Shown piece after piece: positions 54,835-62,563 of a stretch of DNA of 64,000 bases (position 1 is its first letter; every line of letters starts with the position of its first letter). The stretch spans positions 170,575 to 234,574 of the forward strand of contig NZ_SLYD01000006.1 of NCBI RefSeq assembly GCF_004340945.1, read 5' to 3'. Source of the stretch: Sphingomonas sp. PP-F2F-A104-K0414. GTDB lineage: Bacteria; Pseudomonadota; Alphaproteobacteria; Sphingomonadales; Sphingomonadaceae. The notes beneath the pieces are model-generated. The model ran no database searches. It was not told the DNA's origin and saw only the letters and a program-made list of their open reading frames with translations. The translations under genes and the position numbers were made by a program.

Positions 54835-54867
54835 TTTACCAAGGCTTTGATGTTTAGCCTTGGCTAA
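54835..54867. promoter_or_regulatory. MntR-like operator upstream of the TonB receptor
   Basis: TTAGCCTTGGCTAA at 54854-54867 is a perfect dyad containing TAGC-N4-GCTA, the core of the enterobacterial MntR box. A degenerate second copy, TTTACCAAGGCTTTG, lies directly beside it at 54835-54849. The pair sits between the mntR stop codon and the receptor start. Confidence 0.65.
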
Positions 54868-54890
54868 GTTGCGGATGATTGGCAAGGCAT

Positions 54891-55349
54891 CTACCGTTCC
54901 GCGGACAAGGTCCTGGTGTATCGGATGAACGCGGCAAGCGTCTCCTGACTTACATGATGCTCAATGCCTTCCGCATCAGCGTCCGCGGCAGACTCGCTTA
55001 CGCCCAGCGCGCGGAGGAAATCATGGACTATGCGGTGACGATCCCGCGACATTGCCGCTACCTGCGCGCCGTGCTCCGTCAAAAAGATCGAGCGATAGGG
55101 CAGGCTTTCGACAAGCCCCTCTCGTTGTAGCCGCTGAACCACCTTTGCGGCAGTCCCCTGGCTAACGCCAAGATGCTCAGCGAGATCGGTCAGCCGCGCC
55201 TCCCCTATCATGGCAATCAGGTCGCCGATCAGTTCAACGTAATCCTCTGCGACCTCGGTCCTTTGAGCCTCCCGCATTCTCTTGAAAGCGGCCGCGCGAC
55301 GCGACGAATCCGGTAAGGTCTTTGGCGTGGCGTTCGGTAGAATTGTCAT
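54891..55349 (-). CDS. mntR: MntR, manganese-responsive DtxR-family regulator
   Basis: 152 aa from the ATG at 55347-55349, matching usual MntR length; the 55 codons open upstream have no plausible start. Residues about 39-90 form the winged helix (DLAEHLGVSQGTAAKVVQRL, then REGLVESLPYRSIFLTEHG). Metal-site residues are expected in RDRHRIVHDFLRALGVS and DAEGIEHHVS. MntR represses manganese uptake genes when Mn(II) is plentiful. The box downstream at 54854-54867 points to the receptor as a target. Confidence 0.88.
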   Translation of the reverse strand: MTILPNATPKTLPDSSRRAAAFKRMREAQRTEVAEDYVELIGDLIAMIGEARLTDLAEHLGVSQGTAAKVVQRLQREGLVESLPYRSIFLTEHGAQVAAMSRDRHRIVHDFLRALGVSESAADADAEGIEHHVSQETLAAFIRYTRTLSAER

Positions 55350-55405
55350 GCGCTTATGGTCCTCGCCGTGAACCTTACCGCATGGGCCGAGCGTTCGCAC
55401 CGTTG

Positions 55406-55424
55406 AACAAAAGGGAAATTTGTT
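55406..55424. promoter_or_regulatory. AACAAA-N7-TTTGTT inverted repeat divergent to mntR
   Basis: Perfect six-bp dyad with a 7-base spacer, ending one base before the ATG of a 32-codon reading frame and covering its AAGGGA ribosome site. A candidate operator; it could also be coincidence in an AT-rich leader. Confidence 0.35.
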
Positions 55425-55425
55425 G

Positions 55426-55524
55426 ATGGTTGAAACTCTGAGCCAAGCCGTTCTGGCATCTGCGGCGCTTTCAGCGGCCTTCACGGCTTGCTTAGCAGTT
55501 TGGGTGCGTCGCACCGCAAGCTAG
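55426..55524 (+). CDS. Possible 32-aa single-helix membrane protein divergent to mntR
   Basis: The frame reads MVETLSQAVLASAALSAAFT, then ACLAVWVRRTAS, with one hydrophobic helix ending in an Arg pair. It is preceded by AAGGGA, about ten bases before the ATG, and an inverted repeat. It starts 76 bases from mntR in the opposite direction. E. coli has a small MntR-controlled protein (MntS), but no sequence similarity is claimed. It may be an unannotated small gene or a chance frame. Confidence 0.35.
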   Translation: MVETLSQAVLASAALSAAFTACLAVWVRRTAS

Positions 55525-55960
55525 ATTTCGATCCCGTCGGTCCAGACCCAATCATGGACGCTCAGCGCCCATTTTGTGCTTCCCAACTGCAGACATTCGT
55601 TCATCGGGTTGGGTTCACCCTGGAGGACCGATGCAGAGGCGAAAACTGGGACATTGCCGACGTTCGCTTCCTATATGTCAAATGGCAGCTCTTGCTAAGA
55701 GGCCGACATTCGGCGTGCGTTCGACCGTTGTTACAGGAGTAAAGAAATTGGGTCGCTGCCCGGACTGCCGTTGTTGTTCGTGAGGGTATAAAGGTGGCCA
55801 CGCACCTGCAGCCTCGGGGAGCGTGTCCTAATCGCCGCTACCGAATGGAACGAAAATCGGGCCTGACGGCTGGACCCGCCAGTCGTGATAGCGCAGGCTG
55901 ACGGAACTGGAGCGGGTCGGCGATCAGCAACCTAACGCCGCCATCTTCCGAGGACCTTAC
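55525..55960. other. Intergenic region before the TIR/Thoeris island
   Basis: 436 bases without a supported gene. Contains 61-bp element copy 5 (55545-55605). The rightmost part carries a GAGGA ribosome site for the TIR gene at 55961 and should hold the island promoter. An imperfect dyad, GGCTGG-ACC-CGCCAG-type, is visible around 55869-55888. Confidence 0.4.
55545..55605 (+). repeat. 61-bp dispersed element, copy 5
   Basis: Begins GACCCAATCATGGACGCTC and ends TTCCCAACTGCAGACATTCG then TTCATC. It lies just before the TIR island and aligns without gaps to the other copies. Confidence 0.78.
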
Positions 55961-56737
55961 ATGTTCCGTGGTTTCGAACTCTCCGTGCCCGATAACTCCT
56001 TCCACGAATACAAGGATGTAGGCGGTTCGCTTCACCAGGAGAATAAACGCCTGGTGGACGGTCGCCTGAGTCAGTTTCGCGGTCACTCGGGCGATCTGCT
56101 CTCCAAGAAAATGACTGCCGCCTGGTTTCCCGAGATCGACGCGCAGGTCTTCATCTCGCATGCACACAAGGACAGCGAGCTCGCGCTCGGTCTATCCGGA
56201 CATCTCCACAGGCGTTTCGGCCTCACGTCGTTCGTTGACTCGGCCGTCTGGGGCTATGCGAACGATCTGCTCAAAGTCCTGGACGATGAGTTCTGCTACA
56301 ACGATGAGGCGCGAACCTACAACTACCAGAAGCGGAACCGTTCGACGTCGCATGTCCACATGATGCTCTCGGTCGCGCTGTCTCGGATGATCGACCGTTG
56401 CGAGTGCATCATCTTCATCAACACCCCGCATTCTATATCCTCGCGCGACTACATCCAGGGAAGCACGACGGACTCGCCGTGGATCTATTCCGAGATCGCC
56501 ATGACCCGCCTGATCGAGAAGCGTTCGCCCGAAGCACACAGACGCACCAGGACGACCGCCGCCACCGAGAGCTACGATGCGGAACTCAAGGTGCGCTACG
56601 ACGTGGACCTCGATCACTTGAGCGAAATAGATGGCCAGACCTACAACAACTGGCTGGGTCAAACGAAGGGCATCACCGGTCTGGCTGCACTTACTCGACT
56701 CTACGACTTGGTGCCGCCAACGAAACCTAGGAACTGA
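55961..56737 (+). CDS. TIR-domain protein 1 of the Thoeris island
   Basis: 258 aa with GAGGA seven bases before the ATG. After a 60-residue N-terminal extension comes the TIR start IDAQVFISHAHKDSELALGL (59-78), a strand FGLTSFVDSAVWG (86-98), an unusual charged insertion (about 100-135), then CECIIFINTPH (148-157) and SPWIYSEIAMTRL, where Glu178 is the likely catalytic residue. TIR domains cleave NAD+ to make signal molecules or deplete NAD. It is the first gene of the plus-strand group leading into thsB and thsA. Confidence 0.8.
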   Translation: MFRGFELSVPDNSFHEYKDVGGSLHQENKRLVDGRLSQFRGHSGDLLSKKMTAAWFPEIDAQVFISHAHKDSELALGLSGHLHRRFGLTSFVDSAVWGYANDLLKVLDDEFCYNDEARTYNYQKRNRSTSHVHMMLSVALSRMIDRCECIIFINTPHSISSRDYIQGSTTDSPWIYSEIAMTRLIEKRSPEAHRRTRTTAATESYDAELKVRYDVDLDHLSEIDGQTYNNWLGQTKGITGLAALTRLYDLVPPTKPRN

Positions 56738-56845
56738 TCGGAAACTGAAGCCAAACTTGCGATCAGAATCGAAACGTCAGACGCCGTGGCAAAAAGATCG
56801 GGTCTTCGAACACATCAGTCTTCGAGCAATCACTAGGGGAATAAC

Positions 56846-57343
56846 GTGGCACGTCGGGTATTCTTCAGCTTCCACTTCGACCAGGATTACTGGCGGACGC
56901 AGCAGATCAGGAACATGGGCGCACTCGAGGGCCAACCCCTCTGCACGCCTAATGCCTGGGAGGAGGTCAAGCGCAAGGGTAAGGCATCCATCGAGAAATG
57001 GATCGCCGACAACATGTACGGGAAGAGCTGCGTGGTCGTCCTGGTTGGGGCGCAGACCGCAAGCCGCCCCTGGGTGATACACGAGATCATCAAGGCCTGG
57101 GACGATAGGAGGGGAGTTCTGGGGATCCGGATCGACAGGCTGCTCGATCGCCACAGTCAGACGTCGGTAGCCGGCGCCAACCCCTTCGACGCGATCACCA
57201 TCGGCGGCACCAACCGCAAGCTGTCGTCCGTCGCGCCGCTGATCACCCCAAGCGGCAGCGACAGCAGGGCAGTCTACGCCTCGATCTCGAACGGGATAGA
57301 GCAGTGGATCGAGAACGCGATCACCATCCGGGGTCGTAACTGA
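56846..57343 (+). CDS. thsB: ThsB, Thoeris TIR-like (DUF1863) sensor
   Basis: 165 aa. It opens MARRVFFSFHFDQDYWRTQQ, the hallmark of the DUF1863/MTH538 TIR-like family that includes ThsB, then WEEVKRKGKASIEKWI, CVVVLVGAQTASRPWVIHEI with Glu80 as probable catalytic residue, and GVLGIRIDRLLD. In Thoeris, ThsB senses phage infection and makes a cyclic ADP-ribose isomer that activates ThsA. It lies 21 bases upstream of thsA, the canonical pairing. Confidence 0.92.
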   Translation: MARRVFFSFHFDQDYWRTQQIRNMGALEGQPLCTPNAWEEVKRKGKASIEKWIADNMYGKSCVVVLVGAQTASRPWVIHEIIKAWDDRRGVLGIRIDRLLDRHSQTSVAGANPFDAITIGGTNRKLSSVAPLITPSGSDSRAVYASISNGIEQWIENAITIRGRN

Positions 57344-57364
57344 ACGTCTGAGAGAGGCAACGAG

Positions 57365-58819
57365 ATGGCCGGTGCAGCGACGACTAAGCGATTCCTGAAG
57401 GACTATCCCGAAGCCCTCATCTCTGGAGGTGGCGCCGTGTTCGTCGGCGCCGGCGTGTCCATGGGCGCCGGGTATCCCTCGTGGGCCTCCCTCCTTACCG
57501 AGGTCGGCGAGGAACTGGGCGTGAAGTCCGGCGAGCTCCACGACCTGGCCGCGCTTGCACAGTGGAGCATCCAGGAGAACGGATCCGCGACCCGCGTCAG
57601 GAACGTCATCAAGGAGCAGATCGGGGTGGAGCGCCCCGTGCCGGCGACCCTAGAGGTCATCGCCCGCCTGCCGGTCAAGTTCATCTGGACCACGAACTAC
57701 GACACGCTGGTCGAACGCGCGTTCGGCGGCGTCAACCGGCCGCTGGACACCGTGTCCGGCGCCGCCGATCTCGCCCTACGCGCGAAGCCGGGGGCGACCC
57801 GCCTCTTTAAGATGCATGGCTCGGTCGAGCGGCTGGACGACGTCGTCATCTCGACCGACGACTACGAACTCTATCGATCTAAGCGTGGCGCCTTCCTGCC
57901 CTTGCTGCAAGCGCACCTCTCCAGCATGTCGATGCTCTTCCTTGGCATCAGCTTCACCGATCTGAACATCCGGCACGTCCTGTCGCTGATCCGGGAGAGC
58001 TTCACGTCGGCGCCGCCCGAACACTTCGCCATCGTACGCCCGCCGCAGCGCGACGACTACGACACGGACGCCGAATTCGAGGCGCGGAGCACCCAGCACA
58101 AGCACTGGAGCCGCGACCTGAAGCGCTACGGACTGCTGGTGGTCGAGATCGACGACTATTCCGAGGTGCCCGACCTCCTGCGGCAGGTCGAACGGCGGGT
58201 GGCCGCGCGGCGGGTTTGGGTGAGCGGCAGCTGGCCGCCCGAGGTCGGGGACGGGCTGGCGAAGGCCTATGGCATCGCCCATGCCATCGGCCGGCTGGTG
58301 GGTGATCGCGACCGCGACCTGGTCAGCGGAGCGGGGCTCGTCGTCGGGTCGGCCTCCGTCGCGGGGTTCCTCGACGCGCTCCGATGCGGCGGCGGTTGGG
58401 ACCTCGAGCGGCGCCTGGTCGCCCGCCCATTTCCCCAGCCGATCGCCGGAGGCATGCCCGACGAGGACCAGTGGGTGGCCCTGCGGGCCGAACTGGCCAG
58501 GATCGCCGGCATCGTCGTCTTCGTCGGAGGTGTGAAGATCGATCCGGCCACCGGCTCCCCCATGGTCGCGGGTGGCGTGCTCGACGAGTTCGAAGCCGCC
58601 AAGGCCGCCGACTGCTTCATGATCCCCATCGCTTCCACAGGCGGCGCGGCCGCCCGGATCTCCGAACTCCTCACCGGGTCCGCAGTGGAGACGTCCGGGC
58701 GGGACGCGATGCGCCCGACGGACGATGAGCTCGGGGAGCTCGCACGGGCCGACATAACGGTAGAGGAGGTCGTCAAGCTGGTGGTCGCCATCCTGGCCCG
58801 CATCGACAAGCGGATCTGA
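57365..58819 (+). CDS. thsA: ThsA, SIR2-SLOG NADase effector of Thoeris
   Basis: 484 aa, matching the ~480-aa family. The SIR2 domain holds GAGVS (28-32), TTNYD with Asn111, and KMHGS with His151, the positions of the catalytic Asn/His of characterised ThsA; FLGISFTDLNIRHVL follows. From about residue 283 the C-terminal SLOG domain (RVWVSGSWP, GIVVFVGGV, GGVLDEFEAAKAADCFMIPI, STGGAA) binds the TIR-made signal. Activation depletes NAD+ and stops the infected cell. It has a typical GAGAG ribosome site. Confidence 0.93.
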   Translation: MAGAATTKRFLKDYPEALISGGGAVFVGAGVSMGAGYPSWASLLTEVGEELGVKSGELHDLAALAQWSIQENGSATRVRNVIKEQIGVERPVPATLEVIARLPVKFIWTTNYDTLVERAFGGVNRPLDTVSGAADLALRAKPGATRLFKMHGSVERLDDVVISTDDYELYRSKRGAFLPLLQAHLSSMSMLFLGISFTDLNIRHVLSLIRESFTSAPPEHFAIVRPPQRDDYDTDAEFEARSTQHKHWSRDLKRYGLLVVEIDDYSEVPDLLRQVERRVAARRVWVSGSWPPEVGDGLAKAYGIAHAIGRLVGDRDRDLVSGAGLVVGSASVAGFLDALRCGGGWDLERRLVARPFPQPIAGGMPDEDQWVALRAELARIAGIVVFVGGVKIDPATGSPMVAGGVLDEFEAAKAADCFMIPIASTGGAAARISELLTGSAVETSGRDAMRPTDDELGELARADITVEEVVKLVVAILARIDKRI

Positions 58820-58825
58820 TCCAGC

Positions 58826-59380
58826 ATGGCGCTGTATGCCTCGCGGGACGATCTGCGGCGCTTCGCGCGGGAGGTCGGTGCGGAGCGGGCCGCCAACCTT
58901 CGACACACGGCGGGATCCCGGTCGCCATCCGGCTCCACCTTCCTCTCACACTCGAGCAAGGACGACGATCTGGTGGCCGGAGCGATCCTCGTCCTCGAAA
59001 ATCACGGGACCAAGGTGTACGTCGACGAGATCGACCCGGAGATGCCGCCCTACACAAATGCGAATACGGCCGCCCTACTGAAAACGCGCATCCGCGACAC
59101 GAGCCGCTTCGTCCTTCTCGCGAGCAAGAACAGCAAGGAGAGCAAGTGGGTCCCCTGGGAGCTCGGCATCGCGGATGGCATGAAACCTCGGACCAGCATC
59201 GCGCTCTTTCCCGCTTCGGACTCAAACTACGATCAGTCCTGGGCGTCCTCGGAATATCTCGGCCTCTACGACCGGATCGCGTATGGCGAACTGGCGGGAC
59301 ATCAGGGAAATGTCTGGATGGTGCTCGACGAGAAGACGAACACCGCCACCGAATTGAGCAAGTGGCTCAGAGGCCATTAG
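58826..59380 (+). CDS. TIR-domain protein 2, directly downstream of thsA
   Basis: 184 aa starting seven bases after the thsA stop, so very likely co-transcribed. A basic helical N-terminus (1-35) precedes TFLSHSSKDDDLVAGAILVL (38-57), KVYVDEIDPEM (63-73), TSRFVLLASKNSKESKWVPW (92-111) and ELGIADG, with Glu112 as the probable catalytic residue. The fold and spacing are those of bacterial TIR NADases. It could be a second ThsB-type sensor feeding the same ThsA. Confidence 0.85.
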   Translation: MALYASRDDLRRFAREVGAERAANLRHTAGSRSPSGSTFLSHSSKDDDLVAGAILVLENHGTKVYVDEIDPEMPPYTNANTAALLKTRIRDTSRFVLLASKNSKESKWVPWELGIADGMKPRTSIALFPASDSNYDQSWASSEYLGLYDRIAYGELAGHQGNVWMVLDEKTNTATELSKWLRGH

Positions 59381-59612
59381 TTGTCGAATTCGGACGGAAA
59401 ATAGCCGCTCGAGGCTTGGAACGGCGCGTTGTCGCGCGACAAGAGGCACGCTTCTCGCGGATGCGGAGAGCTTGACGAACTAGCCGACCATCGCGTCCAG
59501 GCGGCGCCGCCCAGCGCCGTTCCTCGACCGTTGAGCGTTTACCCAATCAATAAGAAGTCGCCGGTTTGCGGTTGACGCAGCGACATGGGTGCGGGGGCAG
59601 ACGGGCTCGCTG
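59381..59612. other. Gap between convergent TIR genes
   Basis: 232 bases between the stop codons of two TIR genes on opposite strands. No gene or clear terminator is seen. Confidence 0.3.
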
Positions 59613-60167
59613 CTACTTACGGACGCCAAATGCCGATTGGAGCATCTTCAGCTCAAACTCCCGTTCCTCGCGTACTCTGCGCGGCTCGTGCTTGTAGGTC
59701 GCGAGGTCCAGGATACGGTAGAGCGAAAGATATTCCTGTCCCGGGTAGCCCTCGTCGCCGTCCACGACCGGTAGAACGAAGACTTGTTGGTCGGGGTGCT
59801 GCAAGGCGTCGAAGTAGCCGAGCTCCCACGGGCACCAGCGCGAAAGCGTCGCGGATGGCGAGTGGGCGTAGAAAAGCGTGTCGCATCTGCGCATCTGGTC
59901 CCGCAGCCGCGCTGCGGTTTTGCCGTCCACCGCCTCACGGTCGAGGTCGCCGTCGTCGATCCAGTCGACGTAGACTGACAGTTTCCTCTGCATGATGAGC
60001 TTGCGGGTACCAACGATCAGGTCGCGGTCGCGGAAGGAGTGAGAAAGGAAGATGTCGTAGCGATCGGACCTTTCGCTGGCCACCGCCTCCAGGAGTTCTT
60101 TGTCCGATTTGGAGGTGCGGACCCTTTCCGCACTGGCCGCCGCGCGCACCTGATTTATGGTCAGCAT
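59613..60167 (-). CDS. TIR-domain protein 3 (minus strand)
   Basis: 184 aa. The helical N-terminus (1-35) is followed by RYDIFLSHSFRDRDLIVGTR (36-55), KLSVYVDWIDDGDLDREAVD (62-81), CDTLFYAHSPSATLSRWCPW (95-114), then ELGYFD with Glu115 as probable catalytic residue, and later YPGQEYLSLY. It has the same length and layout as the TIR gene after thsA (58826-59380), so the two are probably paralogues arranged convergently. Independent promoter expected. Confidence 0.85.
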   Translation of the reverse strand: MLTINQVRAAASAERVRTSKSDKELLEAVASERSDRYDIFLSHSFRDRDLIVGTRKLIMQRKLSVYVDWIDDGDLDREAVDGKTAARLRDQMRRCDTLFYAHSPSATLSRWCPWELGYFDALQHPDQQVFVLPVVDGDEGYPGQEYLSLYRILDLATYKHEPRRVREEREFELKMLQSAFGVRK

Positions 60168-60255
60168 TGACGCGCCTATCCTGCATAGAAGGCCGCTTCT
60201 GGATCAAGCCGGAACGGCCGCAAGGCAGTATAGCTTGTGGCGAGTTGCGACGAAA

Positions 60256-61497
60256 TCAAAGGTCACTAACGAAGCGCAGGAGCTCGTCCCCGAGGATGAA
60301 CGCCGGCGGCCAATAGTCGTCCTCCGCGCTGTACTCCATTGCCCTGATGATGTCGGCAGAGACGAGGTATGCTGCAGCCGGATTGAACCTGCGAGGCGGC
60401 CACCCGAGCGCGGTTGCCACTTCGGTCGCGTCCGCCTGGTCGGCCTCGAGGTTCAGCAGCGCGACCGCTAGGTTCTGGGCGTCCTTGCTCGGATCCCAGT
60501 CCTTGAATTGAGCATCGAACGTCACGAAGAGATCGGGCTTCGGATGAAGGTCGACGTGGCCGCCGTAATAGTCCTGACGTTCTAGCAGTCCGGACCCGGC
60601 GAGGTCGAGCACCCCCACCCTCACCGAATTAAGCGGCATGCCCGTGTTGGTGACTAAGTCCGCGAGCGTCGTCTGGGGATCGAATAGCCCCCCGTGCTGG
60701 CTGTTTTCTACGAACCATTTGGCTACGGCCTGCGCGGGGACGGACCATCCGTTTGTGGTGTCGAAGCTCTGGACGTGCTTTGGTTCGTCCCCGAGTGGTG
60801 GCTTGGATCGGACGCCGAGGATGTCGTCGGCCAGTTCATCGATGCCTGCCTCCCCCTCGCCGAGCGAAGGAGTCTTGCGGGTCCGCATAAAGGGCGAAAG
60901 GGAGGCCAACTCGAGCTCGTGGCGGACGCCAAGGAAACGTGCGGACCCTTCGACGGCGCGCATCAGCCCCGCGTCGATCTCCTCCGCTACCCAAGGCCTT
61001 GTGATCGACTTAGGCGTCAGCAGCACGAGGAAGTGCGTGCAGTCGCCCAACCCCTCTTCCATGCGTTGTCGTAGGCTGTCACCTATTCCGATCTCCCAGT
61101 CATCGAACCAAACCTCAATGCCGCGGGCGCGCAGACCCTCCGCGATGGGCTTGGCGATCGACTTATCCTCGGTCGCGTGAGCGAGGTAGACCAGCCGCGT
61201 CCCCGCCGCAGGCTCGGTAATTTTCCTCACTTCTCCATTCCTCAGTCCCAAGCGGCCCTCTAGCATTCGGGCGAACGCCGGCGACGCGTCCGCATGGATC
61301 GAAAGGCGATCGGACCCGACCCGTCGCACCATGACTGCGGCGTGCTTCCCGGTCTCCGGATCGACGATGGCGGCCGCCTTGCCATGCATGTCTTCGATAA
61401 TTGCGGACATCGCCAACTCTATTGCATCGTCTTTCAGCCCATCAAAGAACTGCCGCGACGGGACCGTTCGCCCGTTGCGCTGAAAGGTCATCGTCAT
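60256..61497 (-). CDS. TIR protein 4 with extra N- and C-terminal domains
   Basis: 413 aa. Residues 1-95 form an unassigned domain (IVDPETGKHAAVMVRRVGSD). A TIR domain follows: LVYLAHATEDKSIAKPIAEG (102-121), GIEVWFDDWEIGIGDSLRQR (126-145), FLVLLTPKSITRPWVAEEID with Glu173 as likely catalytic residue. The C-terminal 170 residues (from about 240) contain winged-helix-like segments (VAKWFVENSQHGG, TLADLVTNTGMPLNSVRVGV). Fused flanking domains suggest a sensor-TIR architecture distinct from ThsB. It lies 88 bases upstream of TIR protein 3 on the same strand. Confidence 0.82.
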   Translation of the reverse strand: MTMTFQRNGRTVPSRQFFDGLKDDAIELAMSAIIEDMHGKAAAIVDPETGKHAAVMVRRVGSDRLSIHADASPAFARMLEGRLGLRNGEVRKITEPAAGTRLVYLAHATEDKSIAKPIAEGLRARGIEVWFDDWEIGIGDSLRQRMEEGLGDCTHFLVLLTPKSITRPWVAEEIDAGLMRAVEGSARFLGVRHELELASLSPFMRTRKTPSLGEGEAGIDELADDILGVRSKPPLGDEPKHVQSFDTTNGWSVPAQAVAKWFVENSQHGGLFDPQTTLADLVTNTGMPLNSVRVGVLDLAGSGLLERQDYYGGHVDLHPKPDLFVTFDAQFKDWDPSKDAQNLAVALLNLEADQADATEVATALGWPPRRFNPAAAYLVSADIIRAMEYSAEDDYWPPAFILGDELLRFVSDL

Positions 61498-61651
61498 CCC
61501 GCCACTACAAAGGCAATTGCAGTATGCGTCAACTGCACATCAGGCTTACGCGATCTAAACGGCGGTTTCCGGCAAAAGCTGATGTTTAAATGAATGATGC
61601 GGAACGTCATCAACTGGTCGATGCCGGCCTCGGCCAGCGCCCGAGCAGCCT

Positions 61652-61712
61652 GACCCAGTTGCGGGGGCTCGAACCGGCCTAGCTCCGTCTCACAAGCGGA
61701 CGCCGGTTCATC
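61652..61712 (+). repeat. 61-bp dispersed element, copy 6
   Basis: Begins GACCCAGTTGCGGGGGCTCG and ends GCGGACGCCGGTTCATC. It is the most diverged copy in the middle, but end points and GGACG offset are exact. It lies just outside the right end of the TIR island. Confidence 0.6.
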
Positions 61713-61789
61713 AGAACACAGCCCGTATTTCGTTTGGTTGTTCGTACGCGAATGACAGTCGCCTGACCTTCGCGACGGGTTTACTAAAA

Positions 61790-62380
61790 ATGAATACCCC
61801 ACCTGCAACACGCCTCGACTACGAGGACCCAAAGCGAAAGCGTGACATGGCCAATTACAAGCTGATCTACACGCTTCTGAAGACGACGGAGTGGGGCGGC
61901 GGCGCGGTGCTGGACGCGAAGATCGGGGCCTGCGCGGTACACACCCTTCCGGACCGCCTCGCATACGCCAACGACCGGTTATACGGGCACTTTCCAATCA
62001 AAGCCGCCTCGCGATGCCTTCCGGCGGACTTTCACGCCAGGAGACAGCCCTTCAAGCAGCCGAATTGCTGGGACCCTCTCGCCCCAACCGATGTTGAATC
62101 TCGGGACCCTGCTACATTCAAGGCATGGGTTCCTTCCCACATGAGCTATCATTACATCCTGCTCAAGCCGATCTCGGAAGACACGCTGTTTGACGTGGAG
62201 CTCGCGGTCCACAGCCGGCTCGAGGAGGCCGGCCGCTCCGTATCTGATCGCGCCAGCTCGGATGGGACCGCGTTTGGCCGCTGCCGCGAGCTATTCCGGG
62301 CAAACTATCTAGATCTGAAGCAGGTATTTGAGACGGTGCGTGCCGAGTACAGCGAAATTTGCCTCGCAGGCGAAGCTTGA
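61790..62380 (+). CDS. Hypothetical protein next to the TIR island
   Basis: 196 aa from the ATG at 61790; an ATG at 61847 (MANYKLIYTLLKTTEWGGGA) is an alternative start, giving 177 aa. It is soluble and Trp/Tyr-containing, without signal or membrane segments. No family is recognised. It is divergent from the 413-aa TIR gene and bounded by 61-bp elements on both sides, so it may belong to the island or be an independent insertion. Confidence 0.55.
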   Translation: MNTPPATRLDYEDPKRKRDMANYKLIYTLLKTTEWGGGAVLDAKIGACAVHTLPDRLAYANDRLYGHFPIKAASRCLPADFHARRQPFKQPNCWDPLAPTDVESRDPATFKAWVPSHMSYHYILLKPISEDTLFDVELAVHSRLEEAGRSVSDRASSDGTAFGRCRELFRANYLDLKQVFETVRAEYSEICLAGEA

Positions 62381-62455
62381 CAAAAGGAACGTGGCAGTCA
62401 TCCTGCGCCTCACAACCAGCCTCCATGACCAGCTACCATCTGGTTCGGCAACCCC

Positions 62456-62516
62456 GACCCAGTTGCGGCCATTCGCAGCCCGTTTCTGGCTCTACGATAG
62501 CGGACGTTGGTTCATC
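62456..62516 (+). repeat. 61-bp dispersed element, copy 7
   Basis: Begins GACCCAGTTGCGGCCATTCG and ends AGCGGACGTTGGTTCATC. It lies between the hypothetical gene and the EamA transporter gene; its first 20 bases closely match copy 4. Confidence 0.72.
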
Positions 62517-62563
62517 GGGCACCGCCTATGGCCAAAAGGCGCGAAATACCGCAACGACACGGC

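Noticed and set aside
55350..55514. Upstream extension of mntR
   Set aside because: It would add 55 residues to a family of about 150 aa and overlap the divergent small frame; the ATG at 55349 gives normal length.
55838..56167. Minus-strand 109-codon frame overlapping TIR protein 1
   Set aside because: Antisense to the recognisable TIR start and lacking family features.
61660..61700. GGTTCGAGCCC-like sequence (minus strand) resembling a tRNA T-arm
   Set aside because: No acceptor, D or anticodon arms can be folded around it; it falls inside a copy of the 61-bp element.
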